NCBI GenBank assembly: GCA_009767595.1
Contig: VSDK01018320.1
Location: 195,560-259,559, forward strand
DNA from: Symbiodinium kawagutii
Taxonomy: Eukaryota; Sar; Dinophyceae; Suessiales; Symbiodiniaceae
Length of the DNA: 64,000 nt
Reading direction: 5' to 3'
Position 1 is the first letter of the stretch; each line of letters begins with the position of its first letter. Below the pieces are notes generated by a model. It was not told the origin of the DNA and did no database searches. It was given only the letters and a program-made list of their open reading frames with translations. Shown piece by piece: positions 37,801-52,800 of this stretch. Position numbers and translations under genes: made by a program.

Positions 37801-40800
37801 GCATGGCTAACTTAGGCAAGCTTGACCACTCTTTTCCCCTCGCGCATGCCTAAATGTACATGAACTGATCCTGGACTCTGGAGCTGTCACCACCCTCTTC
37901 TGGATCCCCCCACGTAACGACCATTCCGTCAGGCAAGATTGCAGCAAAAGCAGCCCCTGTGGCGTAAATCTGCTGAACATTCCTCAGCTGAGCCTGGACT
38001 CTTGAGCTGTCACCGCCCCAATATGGGTGGCCCCAAGTGGCAACACTTCCATCAGCCAAGATTGCGGCAAAAGCGCGCCCTGTGGCGTGTAGCTGCTGAA
38101 CAGTCCTCAACTGCTCCTGGACTCTAGAGCTATCACCACAATCACCCCAGGTAATGACAATTCCATCAGCCACAATCGCAGCAAAAGCAGCCGCGGTGGC
38201 ATAAATCTGCTGAACATTCCTCAACTGAGCCTGGACTCTAGAGCTGTCACCACCTTTGTCTGGAGTGCCCCATGTCACCACGCTTCCGTCAGCCAAGATT
38301 GCAGCAAAAGCAGCACTTGTGGCATCAATCTGCTGAACATTCCTCAACTGAGCCTGGACTCTTGAGCTGTCACCGCCCCAATATGGATGGCCCCAAGTGA
38401 CAACACTTCCGTCAGCCAAGACTGCGGCAAAGGCACGCCTGGTGGCACAAATCTGCTGAACACTCGTCAACTGATCCTGGACTGAAGAGCTGTCACCACC
38501 GTCTTCTGGATCCCCCCAGGTAACGACGAATCCGTCAGCCAAGATTGCAGCAAAAGCAGCAGCTGAGGCATAAATCTGCTGAACATTCCTCAGCTGAGCC
38601 TGGACTGTAGAGCTGTCACCACCTTTGTCTGGACTGCCCCATGTCACAACACTTCTGTCAGCCAAAATCGCAGCAAACGCATGCCATGTGGCCTGAATAT
38701 CCTGGATATTTCTCAACTGATCGTGGACTCTTGAGCTGTCACCGCCCCAACCTGGATCACCCCAGGTCACGACACTTCTGTCAGCTAAGATTGCAGCAAA
38801 AGCACTCCAGGTGGCATAAATCTGCAGGACATTCCTCAGCTGATCTTGGACTCCAGAGCTGTCACCACCCCAATCTGGATGTCCCCATGTGACAATCCGG
38901 TCACCTGCTCCACACCACAGTGCAAAGGCTTTACGTGTTGCAGCTAACTTTGGTTGCTGTGCAACAATGCCAATGGTGTCTCCATCTTTCAGTCCAGCAA
39001 CCTCGAGTGATTCCCTTGGATCATCCAACAAACGTCCATCAGGCGCAGCAAGCCTCAAGAACAGTCTACCCACAGATTTTTTCAGAGCCATTTTCAAGTC
39101 CCCTACGGTGTCAGACTGTAGGACGGACACGGTTTCACACCGTCCGCTGGGTAGCGAGGCATGAAGTTCAAAACTCATGGCGATGTCGCTCATGGCTAAG
39201 CTCAAAGAGCGTTTTTGTTCCGCATGGTAACGGCATGGAGCCGGAGATGTTTGTACAGACTAGGACTTTCAGAGATGCGGAAGTTAGAGCCTGGCTACGG
39301 GGCGAAACAATCTAAGAAGATCCAAGAAAATCCAAGAAGTGTACCAACACATGGAGTGGCTCCCGCGGGAAAAAGAAAAAGAAGAGATGATCATTTGGAA
39401 ACGAAAAAGACAGAGTATAAGAAAAGGCAAGAGAGAGAGGGAGAGAGAGGGAGAGAGAGAGAGAGAGAGAGAATGGAGGAGGAAAAGAAAATATTTGAGA
39501 AAGAAGGTCGAGAGAAAGAGCAGGACGGAGAAGAAGAGAGAGAGGGAGAGGGAGTGAGAGGGGAAGAAAAAGGAAAGCAAAGGAAAAATCAAAGAGAGGA
39601 AGAGACATTGATAAAACAAGAAATATGGAAACAAAAAACAACACAAGAAATATACACAGAACAGCGCAGAGAGGGCGCACCAAACAAGAGAGACAAAGAG
39701 AAAGAGAGAGAGAGAGAGAGTTCTCTGGATGGGGACAATGTCCATCAGATCAAGCAAATCATTGAACCAGAAGAAAGCATGTGCGTTGCCACGGTAAACC
39801 AACTTCGGGCCATCTACTCCCGCAGACCCAGTTCAAATTTTCACTCAAAACAATTTAGAACCCTTTTCCGCGTGGAAGATGTTTCATAGTAGGCAACTTG
39901 TGCAGGCAACTGCTACCCTTAACGCCATCGCAAGGGCGAACTCGCTGACCAGAGATGATCCCACCAGCGAAGACATGGCAGCATCACAAGCTCAGCTTGC
40001 CATTTCCATCAGGCCTGGCCACAGGACAGGCTCCTGGGTCTGAAGATAGCCCCAGGTGTGTGTGGGTGCATGGGTGTGTGTGTGTATGGATAGCTAGCAT
40101 TGAATTACGATTACATTATATTGAAATATCTAATTATAATGAAATGTTTTCTCATGAAGGCAGTGGGTGGTGGAATGAGCTTCGAATATCATACGAACAT
40201 GTGTATAAAGGTATCAAGATGTATCAAGTAGCATAACTACAACACTCAAATAATTAGCATAACTACAACACTCAAATAATTAGATGGGGGTTGTCATGAT
40301 TACTGCCCGAAAAAAATCATGATGGTCTCATATTGTGGTATTCCGCGGGATGCAACGAGCGAGGAAGCAGTCTATCTGTGCCAGGTTGACATTCCCCTGT
40401 GCACAGCAAAACAGTCAATGAAGTGATCGTCACATAGGATTTTTCCATGGAAGTGAAAGTTGTGAAACGCTGGAAGACTATTGTCCACTTCGAAAAAACT
40501 GGGCTGTGTAAGATAGAGTAAAACGTGTTCCACTCAAGTGATAGCTCTACCGCTGCAAAGTTGCTCTGGAACTTGGTAATGATGCGTGAACTAACCAACA
40601 GCACATTCATCAAACACTTTGTTGGTGGAATGATCATCTAAATACGCAACATCATGTCAAGTATCACTAGCCATCTTTGCCCACTTTTAACCACAAAATA
40701 TCCACGATTTACCGTTTATCATTCACTAGCCATGAACGGACCGTCATCAACCATAGACCATCAACTAGTTGGTGGTTTCAGCCCCTATGAAAAATATGCC

Positions 40801-43800
40801 TGTCAACCAACCAATCATTTGTTAATACATGTGGGAAAGAAATGTCAACCAAACCACCAACCAGATCAGACTACCATTCTCAACCCTCTCAACCGTCATT
40901 AATTATAGTTCAACCTCAATGAATCATCAATGTCAATCAAGCATCATTATCAAACTACCAACCATTATCAAACCACCAACCATTATCAAACCACCAACCA
41001 TTATCAACCCCTATGAAAAGCCTGCTTGCCCACCCAACCCCTCTCCTGACCAGTTCACCATACTACGTGGGATCATCCACCGTGGGGCCACGGCACGTAC
41101 CATCCCAACAACACGCCGCACGCCGCACCCATCGATCATCCGGAACGCAGCTCGCAGATCATTCTTGAAGTGTCTCATGACCTGAGTCAGCTGCCAGCGG
41201 TCTTTTGGAAAGACATGCTGGATGAATGGTGGTGAATGACGATGTGTAGTGGTGCATAATAATGGTGGTTAATAATGGTGGATCATGGCAGTTTAGTGCC
41301 AAGAGCGTTTTTTTCGGAAAGACATGATGATTTAATGGTGGTGAGTGGTGCTTAATAGTGGTGACCAGTGGTTAATAAGGCTGATTAATAGTGGTGATTG
41401 ATAGTGGCGGTTAGCACTTGTTGTTCATAATGGTGGATGATCGTGGTTTAGTTCATACAAACAACCGTTCCAACCCAACCCAACCCAACCCACCCCAACC
41501 CAACCCACCCCAACCCAAACCACCCCAACCCAAACCAACCCATCATCGTTAACGGTGAAAGTTTCTGCACAACCATAAGTATGGGCGTGGGCTCGTTTTG
41601 ATTGCAGATCAACAACCGACGAGTTTCTTCGGGCCAACTCTGCAGAAGACGACAGCGCGCCAAGACACATTGACGAGAAAGCTGCTCACCACTTCTGGCA
41701 CTCCCTGCCGCAGCCAGACTTCATTCACACAGTAACGGTGGTTTCTCAAGCCATCGGGGTACCCCCAAAGTTATGGTGGCTTTAGTACCTGTAAATGGTT
41801 AATAAGCTGGATGATCACTGGGGGTACCCCTATGCCTTGAGAACACCCGTATTACAAAGTCATCACTCTAGGAGAGGTTGAGCGAACTGGGTATTGCTCA
41901 TTGCTGAAAATTGGATGAATGTGAACCATTTATAGTCATAAACTGACCATTCATTTTTTGGGGGTTGAGGGGTGCCTAATTGACTCCAACTTGTCAAAAC
42001 ATGGAAGCCTGGAATCCCTTGGGGATGATCCCATCTGGATGATTCGCTGGGCCAACATGACTAACGCTCAACTGCTTGGCACAAGTGCCCTGTGCTGCCT
42101 GATGTGTTACATTCGCATTTACCAGTGACCAGGGGTCGCATACGCCATACGGTCACCCGGTGTCACGCCAGTCATTCGCACGTGCTCTCTGGGACCACGT
42201 GTCATGAGTTGCTGTCCGGTCTTGTGGCCATGCTACCCCAGCCTGAAGGAAGGAACACCACATGATGGGATCCTTCTTGCTGAAGTCCATTGTCCAACCC
42301 CTCAGGGCGCGTTACCGCAACGAATCTTTGGGGCGACCCGGATGAACAGGTTTTACTTACAAGTCATGAACGGTTCATAGAGGTCCATCAGGATACTGGT
42401 TGATTGTGAACAAATATGATTGTGGTCAATGATTAGGAACAATCCTATACTGGTGGTGAATACCTATCAATTATTGTACAATCACACTTATTAAAACCGA
42501 TGGGTTATCCAATGCATGCTTAGTTCACAATGCTTGCAACCAGTAGTACATAGTAGTACTATTCATACATGAATGCTTACAACCAAGGTGAATAATGGTT
42601 ATTCATGGTTCACCATGGCATTGATGAGCAACCTCCCAATGGCATGATCTGTCAAACGGACAAAGTGCAGCTAATTCAATTCTGATTGCAACCATCATCA
42701 AGAATCATTAACCAGTATTCAACACTATTTTATACTCCCTGATTAAAATCATCACATATCACCAAAGGCCATTATTGAGTAGGGCTTTTAATGATGAATT
42801 AAGTATCATATTAAAACCACTGACCATGATCAATGATTAATGATCAAATAGCCTCATGGCAGCAACCATTCTTGACCACCGAAAATGTAATTCACATCCT
42901 TCTGTATTTTAGTTCGCAGTCTACGGATATCATTTGTATGTGGAAGCCGAGTAATCTCTGATGACACTCAAAATGTTGGCATATCCGCTGGTCAGTCATG
43001 AGGCATGGAAAGGCCGATGAGTTGTCACCACCGTGCAACAAGGCTGCGAGCATCCACCTCTCACATGTCATCTGCTTGGCATACAGAATAGCAAATGGCT
43101 ATGGGTCAATATTAACCAACCAACTAATGGGGGATTTCCACTAACAAACTATAGGGAAAACAATGGTTAATACGGGGGAACCAGGGGTACGGGGTTTTGA
43201 CCCACAGCCATTTGAAGATCCCTCAGAAGATTCTGCTAAGACTATCCCTGCCCCAAGTACCCTAATGGTACTTTGATTCGATTTGTTCATAACTAGTTAG
43301 AGTAGCAAATATTCCCACAATAGGTTTTCACAAGTCCCCTATATATTGCCCAGTATAAACCCTCTGAGCGAGATAATCAACGATTAGTGGATGGATTGTT
43401 GTCCTTTTTCATTCATCATATTCCATCATCCTTTAACGTCAAGCATCATTTACGCACCATTGAACAAAACAGAATCATGTAGCTCCTTGGAACCATCATC
43501 TTGAGCAATGATGAGCCCCCCAAAAACCATCATGTTCACCCAGGTTCGCCATGATTTTGAGCAAAAGATCTATGAAAATCTAGAAGCATCTATAAAATTC
43601 TGGAAAAAATCAAAAAATTTAGCCACCACCAGCTGTTCCACCTGCAGGTCCTGCTTCCCGCGCCACAGTGGCATCGCCGCGCGTTACCGTGGCCGCCAGG
43701 TCGCCCATAGCGTGCCAGGAAGTCCCTGCGCATCTCCATGGAGCGATCCTGCGCAAAACGGCCAGCGGAAAGTTGCGATGCGAGGCATCCATGACTGCGA

Positions 43801-46800
43801 TTGAGTTGTGATTAACAACACATGGTTTTGATTAACAATCATGATCTTAATTAGTAACAAGTTAATAACAAATGATGTTTTTGATGATGAACTAATTGAT
43901 AACAAGTATATCGATTAACATCACAGGTATAATCAACATTGTAAATCTAGGTATATTCATTTACAACGGCTAATTGTTGATTTAATAACAAATGATGTTC
44001 TTGATGATCATGATTAATGTATCGATTATAGTTTGTTGATTTAGAGTATCATCAATTGTTACATGACCGGAGGTTGATAATATTGTTCTGTCATTAAGTG
44101 GTCAAACTGTTGTCAATATGTATATATATACATATAATTATGGTGAATCATTGTTGTCATTGTTGCTAATATGATTATGTCGTTGTTGTCAATGTCAATT
44201 GATAATCATTTTTTTCAATATTAGTTTGATGACAATAATCTAGAATGAATGCACAATTATGATTGATAACAGTAACTAATAATGTTCTGTGTTTCATTAT
44301 TGATTATTGTCATAGTGGCAGTGCTACTTAGCAAGGATGTTCGAACTGTCAAAAAATATTTTTCATCAAGTGTTGTTGACAATCACTTTTGATTATCGCA
44401 ATTAGCTGATAATAATTGATGATTATATAACGTTAGTCATTTTATTGCAATCAATGAACAGTCATAGCGATGATCAACAATATGATCATTAACAGTACAG
44501 TTGAGTGTTGAGACTGTTACTCATGAACAATTGTTGATCATCAATTACGTTCATCGACAACACTCATTATCAAAATGTCAATCATCAATACTACTCATTG
44601 TTTGATAAGGAAGTAACTTATCGTCAGTAAAGGCTGGTAATCATTGATGCTGGTTACTACTGGCCAATAGAAGAATATGGTTGCTAGTTGCCGTAAACAA
44701 CGATGGATTGTATTCATTTCATGCTTCCTGCTGCTAGGCTACATTACTGCCATTCGCCTTTGCAGTTACGTTACTGCCATTCGCCTTTGCACTTACCAGA
44801 GCTTCCGCGGTCATCAGCCAAAATCAATGGTTTATCCCAAAATGACCTTTGAAGTAGCACTGGCTACTTAGGTGGTTTATTGGCCATACTATCACTAACT
44901 ATATCAGCAAATTTACCACTGAAGCAACCATGGCTAACCATTGATTAAAACTATTTAACACCAGGTTCCTTTGATGACTTTGATAGTAATATATACTGTT
45001 ACAAACTATGTGGCTTAATAACCATTTGGTAGTTTCTCAAAATAGGAGTACCCCCAAATCATCCTTTTGTTTATCATTATTAGTAAATTAGTAATAAACC
45101 GTCGATTTTTGGGGTACCCCTATTCTAAGAAACCACCACATAGTAGTCTACCATTATTGTTGGTGATTATTCGCTTTTATTAAAGCATTGTGAACCATTA
45201 TTAGCCATTAACCACTGGTGATTAGCCATCATTGACCATTCTGAAGTTAACCATTATTAGCCACAACTATATGGTGATTAGCCATTATTAACCATTATCA
45301 GCCATTAACCAAAATCAACCATTTAATCAATATCATCCATTAACTAAGTATTAACCCGTAAATAGCCATTCAATCATTAAATAGCCATTTAATCAATGGC
45401 TAAGTATTTAACCATGATTAGCCATTAATGTTGGTTTCTGATTAGTATCTACCTGTTGGTTTCATCTATTTTCATTACTTTAGGGGGGGTTACACTAATC
45501 AGAAACCAACATAAACCCACTAGTTGGCCATTCAAGGAACCAGTCTTCTACTAGCCTGGCCATGGCGGGGACACCGCACGGCCGCCCCGCCTCCGGAGAG
45601 CACATGTATTGGCAGCTCAAGGTGCCACCCTGGGGAATGGCCCTGGGACGCGGCGAGTGGTTGGGAGGGTAGATTGATGGTTATGATTTTTGATAGAATC
45701 GATGGTTATGGGTTATGATAATGGTTAGATTGATGGTTATGATAGAACCATTATGATGATTGATGGTTATGATTGATGGTGGATAAACAGTTGGTTCTGA
45801 TGATATATTTATTCATGGATGACTATTGGTGAATGGATAGGATACTGAAGGATATGATGGTCCGATGGTAGATTCATGATTGCTCGCCAACTGTAAATGG
45901 TTGGGGAAACGGTGCCCAAGAAACAGCAAGAGTTTGGTGCTTGATGGTACGAGACCTGAACAATGCCCAGTTTTCTTGATGGCTGCTTCAGCTAAAGGTA
46001 TATCATAACAAACCTTGCGTCATAGTACATAATCCTCATGTCATATCAGATCATGCGATTTACAGAAGTCAAACACCCACCAAAGGACAGTCTCACCCAC
46101 ATGTTTTTCCGCCGGAGATCTTAGCATAAGTTTTTGTTACAATATCTTCTGTTGATTCACCCCAACAAGGATATCATTGGATGGTGCTCAATATTCGCTA
46201 ATGACTAGGAACATTTGTTGATAATGGTAGATGCTAAACGGTCGATAATGAGTAATCATGGTCAGTGCAAATACAACTTGTAGCTTGTGAAATCTGCTGG
46301 TCGAAACAACAAACGCTGGATAGCCCTACCTTCATAGCCTATGGTCTATGGTTTAGGACCGGTTAAAATTAGGATAGGGATCCCTAGCGGGAACTATGCT
46401 TCACCGTCATGAACCATAATTGGCTCCTAATTATTGTTGAGCATCGCAGGCATCGTTACTGATAGGATTTACCATCTATTCAACCATCATTAATCAGCTT
46501 GGAACCTACCCGAACCTACCCTGCTCCGTTGCGGCTTCCGCTCGCGGCAGTGGCATCCACTTCCGGTGGGTTCCAACTGCTCTCAGGCATCGGCTGTGGG
46601 CTTTGCCACCCAGGAGGCACCTACAGAGCGCGTACCGGTGAGCTGACAGAGGTGTTGATGAGGTGTTGGGTGGTTACGCTTGGTGATGATCAATGATGGT
46701 TCATGATGGTTACCACATTACGGCAAATATTAGCTAGCAATGATGGTCAAGAATGGACAATCAATGATCGTACTTGGCTCTTGGATTGATAATGGTGGAT

Positions 46801-49800
46801 ATAAATAATGGTTTACTCTGCAAATAAAAACGATTGACAATTATTCTGTGGAAAGTCCACCATTTCTAGCTGGTTTGCCTATTAAACTGGTGAGTTTGAG
46901 CTCTCATGCTAGTTTCCTGGAGGTATATGGCAGTGGGTCAAAACCCTGTACCCCTGTTTCCCCCATCCCTACCCATTGTTTCCCCTACTATTGTTGGCTC
47001 TTATCACCCATTATTGGTTGGTTAATATTGACCTATAGCCATATATATAGCTGGTATATATCCCCTACTGTTGTTGCTTATCATCCCCTATTATTAACCA
47101 TGAACCAGTTTATTAACCATGGTTGTTGGTTGGTTAATATTGATCCAGAGCCATATATGAAAAACTGGTGTTTGAACACAACTTGTCCCAACATTGGCGT
47201 CCAGGTTGCTTTCCGAAAAGAACAATTTTGTTTGATCACGGATTCTGCCCAACAACTTGTCCGGACCAGCAGCTTCAAACCTCCAACACTTCGAAAAAAT
47301 GGGTCCACAGCTGTCATCAATTCCAAGCAGGTGATTATCTCAACAACTCATTTCACTAGGCATTGTTATCATCCATTCAATCATCAATTCACCATTTAGA
47401 CTATTGACCATGAACTAGCGATTGTCGATATCAACTATTGTTAGCCACCATATTAATCTCAATCTTTCTTCACCATCTGCCATCAACTACAGTAAGTGAT
47501 TTTAACATATACTCAACATAGTTCAGCTTGCGCCAAAATGGCATCTCTCAGGAAAGGATTTTGGACTCCAGCATCACCGGTGACCAGGTGCGGCACCCCA
47601 CGGTCAAAGGCAAACTCGCTCTTGTCGGCCATGACGAACCTGCAAAGCGGCTGGGGCAAACAAAGCGCATCATTGACAACACATAATTGATCAACAAGGA
47701 ATTGATCAACAAGGAATTGCCAACATCACTTAATTATGAGTAATAGACAAGGAATTGATCAACAAGGAATTGATCATTTGCTATCTATTGATCATCATTA
47801 ATTGATCAACATTAAGGAATTAATATGGATCATAATGGTTTGATCATAATGGCACAATTGTTGATCATAATTGATCAACACAAGGAATTGATCATCATTA
47901 AGCGTAATTGATCATTTACTAGCAACCATCATATCAGTGGTAATTGATTCATCGTTGACAACACATACTTGATTGATAGTAAATATGACGAATCAATTAC
48001 CGTTTATATGCGGTTGATACTTGATGTTAGTCAGCAAGTGATTACTATGATTCATATGCCGTGTTTCTGGTTGAGTACTTGCTGGCTAACAACGAGAAGC
48101 AGAATTGGTTGGCTTGGAGCAACGATAACCTTTTTCTGCGCCAAATGCATCATGTTGATCAGCCATCATCATTGACTAGAACTGGGTAATGGAACCATTC
48201 TTGAGATAATAAATGTAATCATAATCGGTTGATAGTAGAGTGATTATGATTAAGCATTATTGATTCTACTTGTTACTTGGAAACAATGTTAATAATGAAT
48301 AGTATCTGTTAATGCCATAGGTGGACGATGAAATCAAACCCGGCACCACGAAATCTCTATGTTGAACGGCTTGAGGAGGGTTGGCGCATGCAAACAAAAA
48401 AAAAACTGGGTAGCAGCAACTCACTGCTGGTGTTGCAGTTGTTTTTGTTCTCTGCCCTCTGTTGAGGCTTTGATTCTTTTGTCCAGATACTGTAGTATTG
48501 CTATCCGTGATTGTCAATTAGCCGCAATCATTATCCATTGACAACCATTGTGAGCCACTAGTGACTTTGAGGAACCATCATTTTGGACACTCAATTTGGG
48601 ACACAGATTTGTTGTCCAGGTTGCAGGTACAAATCGGCAGTCGCATTTGCAAAGTGTAGCGAAACTGGCTACTTCTATACAACAGACTAACTCTTCTTTG
48701 CTTTCCCTTGTTGATAATCTCCCTTATTCTAGGCGAATGGTTTGCACATTCACCTGGGCAACTTCCCACAATTCAGACATACGCAAGCTTCTTCACACAG
48801 CACTCAGAGCGTCTTCCAGAGTGATGGCACGAGTAGCAGAGTCTCATACCTGATTGGTTCATGGAGGTTCCCAACAACTGACCATGTAACCAAGTTAACA
48901 CCCCCTGTGGCAACCAACAACATTGATTCTTATCATTCTTGATTGTGAGTCCCACATAGTCCCACAAATCCTCAGTTGATCACTCCTTTTCTGGTGCTAA
49001 ACAAGTCCTGAACAGCAAGAACAACTACTCCAACTGAACAAGTTACTCCACCTGCTACCACAAATTAGTACCTCAACAACTAACAGCTGAAACAACTACT
49101 CGCACTGCAAGTACTAGTACTTCAACAAATTAACAACTCACACCTTCCACACCTAGGTCTGCTGAATCCATCCATTGCCCAAACAGCTGAGCACTACTCG
49201 CGCGGGCGCCTCGGTTCCCGGATGTTGCTTCGTTTGGTCTCCTTGGCGTTCAATCTCACCTCGGAGCCATGGGAATCTCCCAGGATCCACATGTGATGAT
49301 ACCATTCATCACTAATCATGTCAACCAAATGGGGATCTCCCTGAACCAATGGGTAACCAACCAACAACCATGGTTAACTAACTGGTTAATGGTTAATAAT
49401 AGGGGATAACAACTAGCAACTATAGGGGATTGTCACACTAACCATCAACATAATCACCTCTGACAATTGGTTTGTGTGAGTGTTTCTATCATCGATGTTG
49501 ATGATTTGACACAAAAAGTGAGCTTCTGATGACAGTCAGGAGGAACATTTGAATAACATAGGCCGCAGAAACATCAACCATATGGTTTGCCCGAAAATGG
49601 TGTACTCCAAAAAACTTGCTGATGCAGTTCATGGTGCTCACAGGTACCACCATGGCCATGAACAAGGCCACATCAAAAAAAAGTGCAAACGCAGTATCAA
49701 CACGTGCCAGATTTGCTACTCGCGAATGAATCAAGCATCATCAAGCCAGCTTTCTTTCTTAGACATTGTTGCAACCATGCCAGCCTTATCCATATATTGT

Positions 49801-52800
49801 CAAAGTTTCTGTCGGACACTTTGTCATTTTCTGCTTCATGACGGCAAAAAAGCACAACTCAATAGTGCCGGTTCTTCCAGGCTCTTCCTTGTTCATGGAC
49901 AATCAGCCAACCAGCCTTTTCAACACCCACGCGATCAACCCGAAAGGAACCAGTTGCTATTGACCAGTTGCGTCTCACCAATGAAAACCATCGGAGTTTG
50001 AACAATGACCAACCACATAGTACGTTCATCAATCAATGATTCTGAACCAACCACGCCTGAACCAACCAGGCCCCATGATTTCCCAACCATTGTAAGCAAC
50101 CACTGCTTGATTAATCAAACACATTACCCAACCATGCATCAATCATTACCAGTTCTTAACCAACCATTCATAGACCATAAACTATGACTTAACCAACCAT
50201 CTTAACCAACCATCTTAACCAACCATCTTAACCAACCATCTTAACCAACCACCTTAACCAACCTTCAACCCTTCAACCAACCTACGGCTGCTCTTTGTTC
50301 ACCACCAAGGACCAAGGGTGTCATGTTTTTTCATAGCTGAGTGGCCACCAGGCTTGCAGCGATTCGATCTTCATACACAGACATGTCCAAGGCCTGAACG
50401 TCGTGATGCACATCGAGTGCTGTGCACATACCTCTGCTATCCTATTCTATCCTGCAAGGTGGTGCCCCCTAGTTATAAGCTGGTTGATAAGCCATATAAC
50501 TATATTTACTGGTTGAAAATCTTCTTTATCTGACTGGTGATTTCAACCCCTTTGAAAGATATTAGTCAACCAACAATTTGTTAATAATTAGTAGGAGAAA
50601 AAATGTTTTAAAACCACCAGCCAGCTATGTTTGTATGCGGGTATAGAGATGTTTGTAAGGCAGGCCACCAGTATGACTGCCGATTTGTGTGCATGCATGT
50701 GGAACTAGGTCGTGACTATCTGGGTATGCAATGTGGATATTAGTAACCAGTTGCATGTATGCAATACATCTGTAGATTCGCTTCTGCGTATTTGTACCAT
50801 AACATTCATTTGTTTCATGTTCATCCTTATGATAAGACATGTTTCAAATCTGGACTTGGACGGCGTATGCATTTGCCTCTATTTGTTTATTCTATATTTC
50901 TTCTGGTGATTGTATCTACACGTGCATATCATGAATGGCATATTATCATATGAAATGCGCCATCATTCTGGTACTTAATGAAAGTGCTCAAACCCAACCA
51001 GCGTTTCAAGGGCGAAATATGCCGCTGCTTTTGGCTACGGGAGTATACCCTGTATCGAGCCATTTCAAGGCAGTCATGCGTTAGCCCATCTACATCAAGT
51101 GTAGAGCGTGGTCACTAGTCATTGGCAACTCGTGTTCCAAATGATATGATCTTTGACAAATATGACAGAAACAAATGGTTTTCAATGATGTCCATCAATA
51201 AGACACTGTCACTATACACTTTAGTGTTCTTTGGCTCGGACGCTGAAATTGCTACTTCAATTTGAGCCATGCTCAAACCAAAATCAAAAACCGCCCGATG
51301 CACCACTGACTTTTGCTCCGGTCAATACCAACCATTCAAAAAACACCTAGGTAAATATCCCAAACAAATCCCAACCAATCCCCAGAAATGGCATAGGTAA
51401 ACCAGGGGTACGAATCTTTTGAAGCCATAGTCGGCATAGCAATATGGCTGTGGGTCAAAACCCCTGGTTCCCCTATCATTGGCCATTGTTTTCCCTATGA
51501 TTTGCTTGGTTAAGCCATTTTTGATGGTTCATATTGCCCCATAGCCATATCCACATTCGGCAGCCACACAACTGAGCCGGCCCANNNNNNNNNNNNNNNN
51601 NNNNNNNNNNNNNNNNNNNNNNNNNNNNNNNNNNNNNNNNNNNNNNNNNNNNNNNNNNNNNNNNNNNAAGAGCGTCAAGGTCTTAGCACGGCGTCCCGGC
51701 GCAGGGTGTTGCACATGAGTTTCCCCTGCCTGCAATGGTGGTGAATCAGGGCTGGTTCTAAGCGATGGTTCATGACGGTTGATGATGGTTGCTGATGGTC
51801 AATGATGGTTGATCATATGGTGGTTTGTGATGGTTAATGATGGTTGATGATGTTTAGTGATGGTTAGTGATGGTTAATGATATAACCAGCGACACATGGT
51901 GGACGAGTACTTTGCAATGATCAACAGCTGATGATAGGATTGTCATGAGGTTGTATAACAAGCTCTTATTTGCATACGATGATTAAGAGTTTGAGCTGAT
52001 GATCGAATATGTCTGTGCTTGTATACCTGTTGATTAGTGTTTCTGGTATCTCTCAAGTGTAAGCAAATAAATGGGATCAGTCAGTCACAAAAATACGCCA
52101 CTGGCTCACTATTGAAAGGAGCAGCAAGTCAAGTAAGCACATTTCCCAAATGAGGTCCGACAAACTTTGTTTCAACAGTCTCGCGTTGCATTTGTCTAAG
52201 TTCATCCTTTTCAAGTCTAGTCACATCATTGATCAACTGGCACAACATACAAAAAATCAAAATCACATTTGCCAAAAAAGAAAAGCAATCAAAACATATC
52301 AGGCATGCTGAGCTATTGACAACTCGGGTAGTCACAGTCATCATAGAAGAAACGACTTTACAGCGAAAGACCGCGAAGTGTTAACCATCATCCGTTAACA
52401 TCCATTAAACATCGTTAAGCACCATTACCCGTTGCAAAATGTCAGTAACACTAGGAGTTGTCCATACTTAACAGTGATCCCACAGACATTTCTTGTGGTT
52501 TGAACGCGTGTGTGTGGTCCATGTGGTGCAAGGTTGGAACCAGCGACCCTCTCTAATCAGGCCACGCTAGCGGCTGGAGCCAAAACCATCTGAACAGTGC
52601 GGTGAACATATCCATTAATCTATGATACTAGTTGGTTGGATGATGACTTTTCTAATGGTGCTTGTAGCGATTGAAATGGCTTGTGTAGTCCGTACTCATA
52701 GCTGGTTGACTTGAAACCATCCGGGTATGATTGAAATGTATCTAGGATCTAAGCCCATACCCATGAATCCATAGTGCGAGCTGGTTGGTTTGCAATCACA

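Noticed and set aside
39206..39260. Possible dinoflagellate spliced-leader relic upstream of the RCC1-like gene
   Set aside because: The sequence TTTGAGCTTAGCC only loosely resembles the leader's TTTTGGCTCAAG; no convincing match.
39215..39889. 224-codon plus-strand frame upstream of the RCC1-like gene
   Set aside because: Glu/Lys/Arg low complexity produced by the GA-rich tract; no domain or splice support.
49549..50001. 150-codon plus-strand frame
   Set aside because: No domain, no GC-rich exon character, surrounded by intron-type repeats.
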